DNA of 64,000 bases, from NCBI GenBank assembly GCA_022072505.1, contig JAJVHU010000008.1, forward strand, positions 138,812 to 202,811. Reading direction: 5' to 3'. The position numbers were made by a program, and so were the translations under genes. Below the pieces are notes generated by a model. That model searched no databases. It was not told the DNA's origin and saw only the letters and a list, made by a program, of their open reading frames with translations. Below, piece by piece: positions 16,501 through 22,901 of the stretch (positions are counted from its first letter, which is position 1; the number at the start of each line of letters is the position of its first letter). The stretch comes from Phycisphaerae bacterium. GTDB lineage: Bacteria > Planctomycetota > Phycisphaerae > UBA1845.

Positions 16501-17799
16501 GATTCCACGGGAGGCGGGGTATTCATCGCGCCGCGCAACTCAGGGAGCCTCGTGATGGAGAACATGTTCAGGGACAACGCGGCCCAGCGCGGAGGGGCGC
16601 TGATTTGCGGAGAGAGCAGCAATTTACAGGTGTCTCGCAACGTCTTTGCGTTCAACCGGGTGAAGCAAAACTGCGACCAGGAGAAGCCCGCGCCGTGCGA
16701 GGGCAACCCGGACCTTTGCAACGAACCCGGGTGCAATCCCGAGAAGGAGGAATGTCCCGAGGCGCCGCCCTTCCTGGCTCCGGCGGTGCTCGCAGGGGAT
16801 ATCGACGCTCGAAACTCCAGCGGCGCGGACATCGTCAACAACACGTTTCACGCCAATGTCCGTGAACCTGGAGAAGGCGCGCTGGAAACGGGGGGCAGCC
16901 ACGGGATTCGTCTGGGTTACTCAGTCCCCTCCTGGATCAACAATATCTTCACGGAAAACGAGGACTGGGGCGTCTTCTGCGACGAAACCAACAAACTCGC
17001 CACCCTCGACTACAACGACTTCCACGCCAACCGGCTCGGAGGGCTGCACCCGTTCTGTGACCCGGACGGGCGGTTTGAGAACAATGTCGAAGTCGATCCG
17101 CTCTATCTTGACTCCACGTTCGAGACCATCGACTTTGCGCTGGATCCAAGCTCGCCCGTCCGGGGCCGATCCGACGACGGCGGCGACATGGGCGGCGTCC
17201 TCCACGATGCGGTGATCGGCGTTTCAGATTGCGCCGTGTACGACGTCGAAGCCTCGCCCACGGTGCTCCTGGTTCCGGGCGGCGCGGTCGATGGTGAGAC
17301 CGAAGTTTTCCTTCGGATCGCTCACCACCCCGCCAACCTTATCCCTGGCAGTGCGGACACGCTTTTCGTCGACATTTTGATGCTCCCCGATCCCGGCGTC
17401 TTGGCGAATGAGGCGACCTTGATTATGCCTCTGCGATACCGCCAACTTCCGCAGACGCCGCTGCAACTCCTCCACCGACCGCGCGGCGGCGCCGAGTTCG
17501 TGGCCACGGGGATCATCGGCCGAACGTCCACCGATGGACTGCTCGCGGTGTTTGCTGAGGTGACCGACCCTGGCACGTATGTCGCCGTTGCGGCTCCTGA
17601 GGCGGCGTGTCCCGTCCTGGGTGATTTCGACGAAAACTGCACGGTGGACCTGGCGGACTATGCGGCGCTGGCCGGTTGCCTGGCCTCGCCTGGAGTTCCC
17701 GTGTCTCCTGAATGCGTCGGTGCGTTTGACAGCGATGCCGACCTGGATGTCGATCTCCTCGATTACGCCGCATTTTCCGTGGTTTTTCAGGGTAATTAA
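13531..17799 (+). CDS. Secreted C-type lectin / LamG / beta-helix / dockerin-like protein
   Basis: A 1422-residue exported mosaic. Residues 1-27 are a signal peptide (cut after AFA). About 29-189 is a C-type lectin-like domain with EPN at 135-137 (the mannose-type calcium-binding triad) and WND at 167-169. About 205-425 is a LamG/concanavalin-like jelly roll (LVSWWRANGDADD, FTVEFWVKA). About 432-525 is Ig-like (YQWQK, DAGNYRVILSND). DCNDNGTRDECDI and DCDSSGVPDECE (528-560) are calcium-type repeats. About 575-660 is IPT/TIG-like (VTVTGQGFIPGETTVYIGG). About 665-1200 is a right-handed beta-helix with repeated NxIxxNxAxxGGG units. The end (about 1363-1422) has dockerin-like LADYAAL and LLDYAAF loops. 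AGGAGG lies just upstream. It probably acts at the cell surface in glycan binding or attachment. GC is lower in parts (58% at 13921-13980). Confidence 0.88.
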   Translation: MMSARRTWVHSFAGLSFALLLPLAAFAFEDWRFNPATGHYYRPTENRYFGISDEACTANRPDWFDAQDEAARFGGHLVTIDDAEENDWLVSTFGGEEEFWIGYTDFGTENQQNNRLGWYWISRECPSFENWGSSEPNDGLGQHCGEDSAHLNHICCTNVCGGNPGCWNDLGNGRYTNHDEPLRGIIEAKAICAPSPPYCASRDDASLVSWWRANGDADDFTGRNHGRLSGSVEFSPGRQGSAFRFDSDDDRVIINSSESLKPCCAFTVEFWVKASSMQDGATDGLVLVVDKSHDGNERTGWFFQGTPAQDALNFGVYTEGGDHGAGLNGFFDDRWHHIAATYDAEAPDPDKRLLIFYKDGIEVHRNAAPGRLRHSDRPVNLGFHDGGRGNCCGRYFRGLIDEFSFYDQALSPEQIRAIFQAGSFGKCADSSCAPPEFCADPLDVLACEGTAAWLSAAGAGALPLAYQWQKYDVLKEVWEDVPGATSGQFLLNPVRMDDAGNYRVILSNDCGGPLTSEVAALTIEPTASCDCNDNGTRDECDIISGRSADCDSSGVPDECEPLVVDDMTPLRGLTTARTRGGSPIVVTVTGQGFIPGETTVYIGGVEAQIEEIAQQGCTVRVRLPVRSPGPDCAAGNEIPAPVSVVVGLRSAHAPADFIYEISKIAVRPGDSVQEAIEDALPGTCIVVAEGEYAENLVFDDGVRQITLTAEDPLRLNTQFAAASSGLPTVRFDSTGADTILTGFEIVLGNGGIVILNASPWILGNAIQKNAASGEGGGIRVEGDASAPRIESSIISRNTSGGGGGGVAVLDGTASVVDCSISSNLAGGDGGGVLARSSLTLRNSHIRRNQAEQGGGGVFANVADGLVLEGNVIEFNQASSEGGGLYVAGSGIEPISGNSLGGNVSGSSGGGVYVGGVDAALMLRANEITENSSEGDGAGVCLSDGNTAILILNRLVANRSCGGSGAGVYVPTGTEAEIRANLFAGNGGFGIDSTGGGVFIAPRNSGSLVMENMFRDNAAQRGGALICGESSNLQVSRNVFAFNRVKQNCDQEKPAPCEGNPDLCNEPGCNPEKEECPEAPPFLAPAVLAGDIDARNSSGADIVNNTFHANVREPGEGALETGGSHGIRLGYSVPSWINNIFTENEDWGVFCDETNKLATLDYNDFHANRLGGLHPFCDPDGRFENNVEVDPLYLDSTFETIDFALDPSSPVRGRSDDGGDMGGVLHDAVIGVSDCAVYDVEASPTVLLVPGGAVDGETEVFLRIAHHPANLIPGSADTLFVDILMLPDPGVLANEATLIMPLRYRQLPQTPLQLLHRPRGGAEFVATGIIGRTSTDGLLAVFAEVTDPGTYVAVAAPEAACPVLGDFDENCTVDLADYAALAGCLASPGVPVSPECVGAFDSDADLDVDLLDYAAFSVVFQGN

Positions 17800-18077
17800 G
17801 TGCAAAGCAAGCAGGCGCCGCCCTCGACCAAGGGGGAGCTTGGGGCGAATAAGCCTCCCGAGTTTCCATCCGGCTCCGGTTGCGGGGCGGCTCTGCAGTT
17901 CGCCGATGAAGCGAGCCAGGGCCGGTAGAACCAACACCGTCGCGGCCGGATCGGCTTGCGCCAGTCGCCGCGCCTCACTCGACTCCCCGCACCGCCTCAA
18001 ACAACTCCCGGTCGGTCGCGGGGGTTTGCGGGCGGGGCGTTGACGGCGACCGGCCTGCGGCGGCATTCTTGCGCGTT

Positions 18078-19175
18078 ATGTCGAGCTGTCTGGCCGCCGT
18101 TGTTCCCGCGCCGCACGCGCCGGTCGAGCTGCGTGAGTTTCCCGTTCCGCAGCTTGAACCGGATTCCGCGTTGTTGCGCGTCGAGTACTCCGAGGTCTGC
18201 GGGACGGATGTGCATCTGCGCGAGGGGCGGCTGGCGGGCGTGCCGTATCCGCTGATCCCCGGGCACGTCACGGTGGGCGTCCTGGAGCGGATTCGCGGCG
18301 GGCTGACCGACGTGGACGGGCGAACCTTCGCCGAGGGCGACCGCGTCACCTTCCTCGACGTTCATCGCACGTGCCACCGCTGCCGGGCGTGCCTGCTGGA
18401 CAAGGCCTCGACGCGATGTCCGCGGCGGAAAGTTTACGGGATCACCTACGGCGCGGCGGACGGGTTGTCCGGCGGGTGGGCGCACTACCTGTATCTGAAG
18501 CCGGGGACGCTGTGCATCGGGCTGGAGGGGGTGGAGTCGCGGTTGTTCATGTCCGGCGGGTGTTCGCTGCCGACGGCGCTTCATGCGGTCGAGCGGGCGG
18601 CGCCGCGGATCGGCGAGACCGTGCTGGTGCTGGGGGCGGGACCGGTCGGGCTGTCGTGTGCGGCGTTTGCGAAGATGTCCGGCGCGGGGAAGGTGCTTTG
18701 CATCGGCGCGCCGGACATGCGGCTGACGGCGGCGAAGGCGATCGGGGCGGACGAGACGCTGAACTTCGAGGGGCGCGACGAGGCGGCGCGGGAGGCGTGG
18801 GTCCGCTCGCACACCCAGGGTCGCGGCGCGGACGTGACGATCGAGGCGGCGGGGGCGCCGGTCGCGGCGGCGCAGGCGATGCGCTTCACGCGGGACGCGG
18901 GGCGCGTCGTCATCGTCGGGCAGTACACGGACTGCGGCGACGCGACGATCAACCCGCACCGCGACATCAATCGCAAACACCTCGACATCCGCGGGTGTTG
19001 GGGTTCGGATTACTCGCACTTTCATCGGGCGGCGGAGGTGCTGCGGACGGAGGCGGGTCGCCGGACGTGGTCGACGCTTTCGGTCGAGGAGCGCCCGCTG
19101 GACGGGCTGAACGCGGCGCTGGATGACGTCGCGGCGGGCCGGTCCATCAAACTGCTGGTCAACCCGTGGGCGTAA
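18078..19175 (+). CDS. Zinc-dependent MDR alcohol dehydrogenase family protein
   Basis: A 365-residue medium-chain dehydrogenase. The catalytic zinc region has C41 (VCGTD) and H63 (PGHVTVG). The structural zinc lobe is complete, C99-x2-C102-x2-C105-x7-C113. The Rossmann fold shows GAGPVGLS, and DINRKHLDIRG near the end is as in threonine- or sorbitol-dehydrogenase-like members. One oddity: the residue after H63 is Val where most members have Glu (GHE). Start ATG 18078 is chosen over TTG 18069. NAD(P)-dependent alcohol or polyol oxidation is likely; the substrate is unknown and neighbours give no help. Confidence 0.85.
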   Translation: MSSCLAAVVPAPHAPVELREFPVPQLEPDSALLRVEYSEVCGTDVHLREGRLAGVPYPLIPGHVTVGVLERIRGGLTDVDGRTFAEGDRVTFLDVHRTCHRCRACLLDKASTRCPRRKVYGITYGAADGLSGGWAHYLYLKPGTLCIGLEGVESRLFMSGGCSLPTALHAVERAAPRIGETVLVLGAGPVGLSCAAFAKMSGAGKVLCIGAPDMRLTAAKAIGADETLNFEGRDEAAREAWVRSHTQGRGADVTIEAAGAPVAAAQAMRFTRDAGRVVIVGQYTDCGDATINPHRDINRKHLDIRGCWGSDYSHFHRAAEVLRTEAGRRTWSTLSVEERPLDGLNAALDDVAAGRSIKLLVNPWA

Positions 19176-19513
19176 GACTCGGTTGTCCGATCCGACCGCC
19201 GGGGCCGGGAAGAGTCGCTTCCTGACGAGCGCGGTCGTCAATCAACCGGCGGGGGGGAACGCTTCCTGACGGGCGCGGTCGGCAATCAACCGGCGGGAGA
19301 ACGCTTCCTGACGGGCGCGGTCGGCAATCAACCGGCGGGGGGAACGCTTCCTGACGGGCGCGGTCGGTGATCAACCGGCGGGGGGAACGCTTCCTGACGG
19401 GCGCGGTCGGCAATCAACCGGCGGGGGAACGCTTCCTGACGGGCGCGGTCGGCAATCAACCGGCGGGGGGAACGCTTCCTGACGGGCGCGGCTCGGTTTT
19501 CTCGGTGCGGGCG
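19176..19513. other. Intergenic region filled by a tandem array
   Basis: No gene is supported between the dehydrogenase and the convergent membrane protein gene. Most of the 338 bases are the 42-44-bp array described separately. Confidence 0.6.
19217..19497. repeat. 42-44-bp tandem repeat array (seven units)
   Basis: The motif CTTCCTGAC recurs at 19218, 19262, 19304, 19347, 19390, 19432 and 19474, giving periods of 44, 42, 43, 43, 42 and 42. Units read roughly CGCTTCCTGACGGGCGCGG, then TCGGCAATCAACCGGCGGGG. The last unit (19473-19496) is the exact reverse complement of 1613-1636. Near-identical units with no unique spacers argue for a VNTR or expanded dispersed repeat, not CRISPR. Confidence 0.9.
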
Positions 19514-21436
19514 TCACGGTTCGGTCACCGTCGAGGAAAACGCTCCGTCGGATCGCGCGGTCAGGATCTCATAAACCATGTAAGGCGCGATCTTGCGGTC
19601 GTCCTCGGGGTAAATGCGGCGGGCGAGCGACTTGGCGCGGTCGAGCTTGCGGGCGAAGGGGAGATGATCATTGTCGATGATGACGAAGCGCGCTCCCCAG
19701 CGGTCGCGGATGTCCTCGAGCGGCACGGTGATCCGGGTTTCGACCAGTTTCGTGCCTCCGTCTTCCGTGGGTTGCGGCAGGGACACGGTGGTCGTCAGCG
19801 GCGCCTGGCCGCGGGTGATGAGTTTATACCGCTCCCACAGCTCCGCGTCGCGGGAGTAGCTGAACATCGGGTCGAGCCCGGCCATGTAACGGTTCTTGTC
19901 GTTGTAGTAGAAGTAGACGGGGAAGATGTCCCAGTCGTCGGTGAAGATGATGTCTCCCGGTTCGGATCGGTCGGCGACGAACTGCATGACCCGCTGAATT
20001 TCGGGAAGATCGTAGTTGCCGCGGCACCACCCGCGCACGTGGCGATGCACCGGAAGCGCCGCGACGGCGAGCACGCCGACCACGCCCGCTCCCAGCCCGA
20101 GGGTCGTCGCCGCGCGGACGCCGAAACGGGCGAAGCGCCGGTCACGGATCGCATGAAGAAGATCGGGAAGCAGGTGGACCAGCAGCGCATAAACGGCGGC
20201 GAGCGGGACCGCCGTGCGCAGCCACGACGAAAGCCCGGTGGCGCTTTTGTGCTCGAGCAGAAAGTAGACCGCCCAGCCCGCCAGCGCGAGCGACAAGGCG
20301 CTGAGGATCAGGTCGTGGCGTTGAATCCGCGCCGTGTCGGGCGTCGTCGCCGATCGCCAGCCGCGCAGCGCCGGTTTCAACAGCACGGCGCTGGAAAGCA
20401 CGGCGAACACCGGCCAGTACTCGACGAAGCGCCGCGCCTTCAGCATGAGGGCGAAGAAGAACATCGAGCCGACCAGGAGCGTCCATCCGGCGTCGGACAG
20501 GCGTCGGCCGCGGCGCAGGGCAAGGACGATCGCGCCCGCCCAGACCGAGAGCGGAACGCCGACGCGGTTGGCGAACTCCCAGACGTTTTCGTAGGCGTTC
20601 CACTCCCGTCCGACCGAGACCTGCGGCGTGAGCCCGCTGCCGAAGATCTGGGTCTTGAGGAACGAGAAGGCATGCTCGCCGTAAGGGTGGGTCAGGTATC
20701 CGAGCGCGGTTCCGACCAGCATCGCCAGCGGCAGGCGCAGCGGCTGCGGCGGGGGCGCGGAGCGCAGCCACGCCCCGAGATAATGAATCCCGCAGAGGAT
20801 GAGGAGAAAAAAGGAGCCGAGGTAAACGTGCGTGTACACGGCGAGCGTCAGCGCCAGCAGCACGTGCCGCCGGTTGAAGAGGCACCAGCATCCAGCCAGC
20901 AGGCACACGAGGGACAGGTCGATCGCGCGAACATAAGCGTGACGGACGAGGAAGTCATCCGGAGCGAGCATGAAAAGCGTGAGGAACCCCCAGCGGTGCG
21001 GGACGCCTTCCCCGCGCATCAGGATCGTCGCGAGCACCAGAACGAGGCCGAACGAGACGGACATCGCCCAGCGCGCCCCGAGGATGGGGTCGCTGAAGGC
21101 GTGCGCGAAGACCGCGAGATAGACGTGGAACCCGTAATGATGGCTGACGAAGCGGTCGGCGAAGATCGTGTGCTGAAGCCAGTCCAGCCGGTCGGGTAGT
21201 CCGATCTTCGGAAGGAGGAGCGCCATCTTGAGGTGGTAGAAGTCGTCGTTGCCCGGCAGAGCGGCGGGGGCGCCGGTCGCCGGATCGAGAGTCGCGCCGT
21301 AGAGATACTGCATCAGCCCCGCGCCGACGAGGAAGACGGCGAGCAGCTCCAGTTGTGCGCGAAAAGAATGCAACTTGTTGACCGGCTGGATAGGCGGTCC
21401 CCCAAGGTCGTTCAGGTTCGGCGCGGCGGCGTTCAT
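19514..21436 (-). CDS. GT-C-like multi-pass membrane protein (possible glycosyltransferase)
   Basis: A 640-residue membrane protein with roughly a dozen hydrophobic helices in its first two thirds and a soluble C-terminal domain. Near the first periplasmic loop GNDDFYH (62-68) precedes a long loop, which is how GT-C lipid-linked sugar transferases place their acidic D/DxxY motif. The C-terminal region has GDIIFTDDWDIFPVYFYYND and DRWGARFVIIDND. This is compatible with dolichyl- or undecaprenyl-sugar-dependent transferases of the STT3/PMT type, but I cannot name a subfamily. Start ATG 21436 leaves a 10-base gap to the upstream gene; a GTG at 21475 would overlap it. It follows the uracil-DNA glycosylase gene in one transcription direction. 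Confidence 0.65.
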   Translation of the reverse strand: MNAAAPNLNDLGGPPIQPVNKLHSFRAQLELLAVFLVGAGLMQYLYGATLDPATGAPAALPGNDDFYHLKMALLLPKIGLPDRLDWLQHTIFADRFVSHHYGFHVYLAVFAHAFSDPILGARWAMSVSFGLVLVLATILMRGEGVPHRWGFLTLFMLAPDDFLVRHAYVRAIDLSLVCLLAGCWCLFNRRHVLLALTLAVYTHVYLGSFFLLILCGIHYLGAWLRSAPPPQPLRLPLAMLVGTALGYLTHPYGEHAFSFLKTQIFGSGLTPQVSVGREWNAYENVWEFANRVGVPLSVWAGAIVLALRRGRRLSDAGWTLLVGSMFFFALMLKARRFVEYWPVFAVLSSAVLLKPALRGWRSATTPDTARIQRHDLILSALSLALAGWAVYFLLEHKSATGLSSWLRTAVPLAAVYALLVHLLPDLLHAIRDRRFARFGVRAATTLGLGAGVVGVLAVAALPVHRHVRGWCRGNYDLPEIQRVMQFVADRSEPGDIIFTDDWDIFPVYFYYNDKNRYMAGLDPMFSYSRDAELWERYKLITRGQAPLTTTVSLPQPTEDGGTKLVETRITVPLEDIRDRWGARFVIIDNDHLPFARKLDRAKSLARRIYPEDDRKIAPYMVYEILTARSDGAFSSTVTEP

Positions 21437-21446
21437 GTCCCGTGCA

Positions 21447-22244
21447 TCATCGTGAAGACGGCGCGGCGACGCCACGTCCGGGACGCTTCAGGAGACCGAG
21501 ATTCTCCAGGGCGGCGTCGGCGAGGGCTTCCCACCCGCGGTTGGCGGCGGGGCTGGCGGGACTGGGATGCGGCATCCGGCCGACGTGGACATCGAGGTCC
21601 GCCAGCGCCTTGCGGGCGCGCGTCTCCGCGAAGGTTCCGACGCCGACGACGTGCCGCGGGCGGAGCGCGTTCACGGCCTCGCGCAGCGCTCGGTCGCAAA
21701 GGTCCAGCATCGGACCGGCGGCGTCCGCGGGAAGTTTGTCCGGCGTGAGGTTCCGCCCCGAGGCGTCGAGGAACATCAGGGGACAATAATTAATGACGAA
21801 GAAACGACGGAAGAACCGCTCCGGCGTGCCGAACCTCGACTTCGCCCAGCCCCACAGCCGGCGCCCGCTGACCTCGCTGCGCGGACAGGCGAACCCGGCG
21901 ACGCGACGCTTCGGATGCTCCCGGGGGGGCGACTCGACCGGTTCCTCGATGCCCAGCCAGTCCCGCACCAACTCGACCTCCCCGAAAGGCACGCCGGTCT
22001 GCGCCATCCCCCACGGTCCCGGGTTCATACCGACCAGAAGCGCGTCCGGACGTTGAGCGGCGTGAGCGAGCAGGTAGGCCTCATGCGGTTTGCGGGCGTA
22101 GATCAGCGGGTTGTACACGTACGCCACCGGCGCGGCGAAGGTCAGCGCCTCCAGCGCCCGGGCAAGCCGGCGGGAGGTTCCGGCCAGCGCTCGGCCCGCA
22201 TTTGCGCTTGTCGCGCTCGAGGTGTCGCGGATCGAGGGTTTCAT
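21447..22244 (-). CDS. SMUG1-like uracil-DNA glycosylase
   Basis: Family 3 (SMUG) uracil-DNA glycosylase removing uracil and oxidised pyrimidines from DNA. The 265-residue protein has the water-activating block GMNPGPWGMAQTGVPFG at 72-88, where SMUG enzymes carry GMNPGPxGMAQTGVPFG, and the intercalation/His block MPHPSPASPAAN near the C-terminus. RRLWGWAKSRFG and FVINYCPLMF are also family-like. The start ATG 22244 overlaps the stop of the upstream DUF2752 gene (ATGA), so the two are translationally coupled. SMUG1 homologues are widespread in animals but patchy in bacteria. Confidence 0.9.
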   Translation of the reverse strand: MKPSIRDTSSATSANAGRALAGTSRRLARALEALTFAAPVAYVYNPLIYARKPHEAYLLAHAAQRPDALLVGMNPGPWGMAQTGVPFGEVELVRDWLGIEEPVESPPREHPKRRVAGFACPRSEVSGRRLWGWAKSRFGTPERFFRRFFVINYCPLMFLDASGRNLTPDKLPADAAGPMLDLCDRALREAVNALRPRHVVGVGTFAETRARKALADLDVHVGRMPHPSPASPAANRGWEALADAALENLGLLKRPGRGVAAPSSR

Positions 22245-22705
22245 GTGCGGATCAGCTTGTATATCCACGAGGCGAGGAGGATCATCACGACCGCCGCCGC
22301 CAGCCGATGAGGGGGCAGCAGGATCCAGTTGACGCGCCAGGACTTGCCCGTCACGAGGGTCGAGAAGGCGGCGAGGGTCGCGGCGAACGCGCCGAGCGCC
22401 AGGAGGGCGCCCGCGGGCTGTGCGGCAAAGGCCCGGTCGATCCGTCCGCGGACGGTCCAGGCGAAGGCCGTGGTCATGCCGCAGGACGGACAGGGATATC
22501 CGGTCAGCAGCATTGCCGTGCAAGGGGGGAAGCCGAGCTGGGTGTGCGTCCCGATCCGTTGCGGGTTGGGCTGCACGAAGGCGGCGACGGCGAAGACGGC
22601 GGTTCCGAGGGCGATGACCGCGAGGGCGATCATGCGGGCGCGGCGAGGGTGCTCGGGGTCAACCCGCCAGACCGCGGATCGGACAAAATTTACGACGCTC
22701 ACCAC
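22241..22705 (-). CDS. DUF2752 membrane protein
   Basis: A 154-residue membrane protein with hydrophobic segments near 26-45, 95-115 and 130-148. CPSCGMTTAF (72-81) following a GYP turn is the family signature of DUF2752, whose function is unknown. The start is GTG 22705; a downstream ATG (residue 25) just before the first helix is also possible. The stop overlaps the next ATG, coupling it to the SMUG gene. Confidence 0.8.
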   Translation of the reverse strand: MVSVVNFVRSAVWRVDPEHPRRARMIALAVIALGTAVFAVAAFVQPNPQRIGTHTQLGFPPCTAMLLTGYPCPSCGMTTAFAWTVRGRIDRAFAAQPAGALLALGAFAATLAAFSTLVTGKSWRVNWILLPPHRLAAAVVMILLASWIYKLIRT

Positions 22706-22901
22706 GTTTCCGTCACCCTCGCAACCCCGCGCGGCGTCGAACCCCGGCGGGAGCGGCAGACAGGTTTACACGCCGGTCCGCACCGGGGGAAGCCTCGCGC
22801 CGCGTCGAAGGTTTTCCTGATCACGTGGCACGCGGTAGAATAATCGCCGGAATCGGCGGCGGCCTCTTCAGGGATTAAAGGCGGGCGTCGGGAGACAAGA
22901 C

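Noticed and set aside
19217..19497. CRISPR-like periodic repeats
   Set aside because: No variable spacers; the period drifts by one or two bases as in VNTRs.
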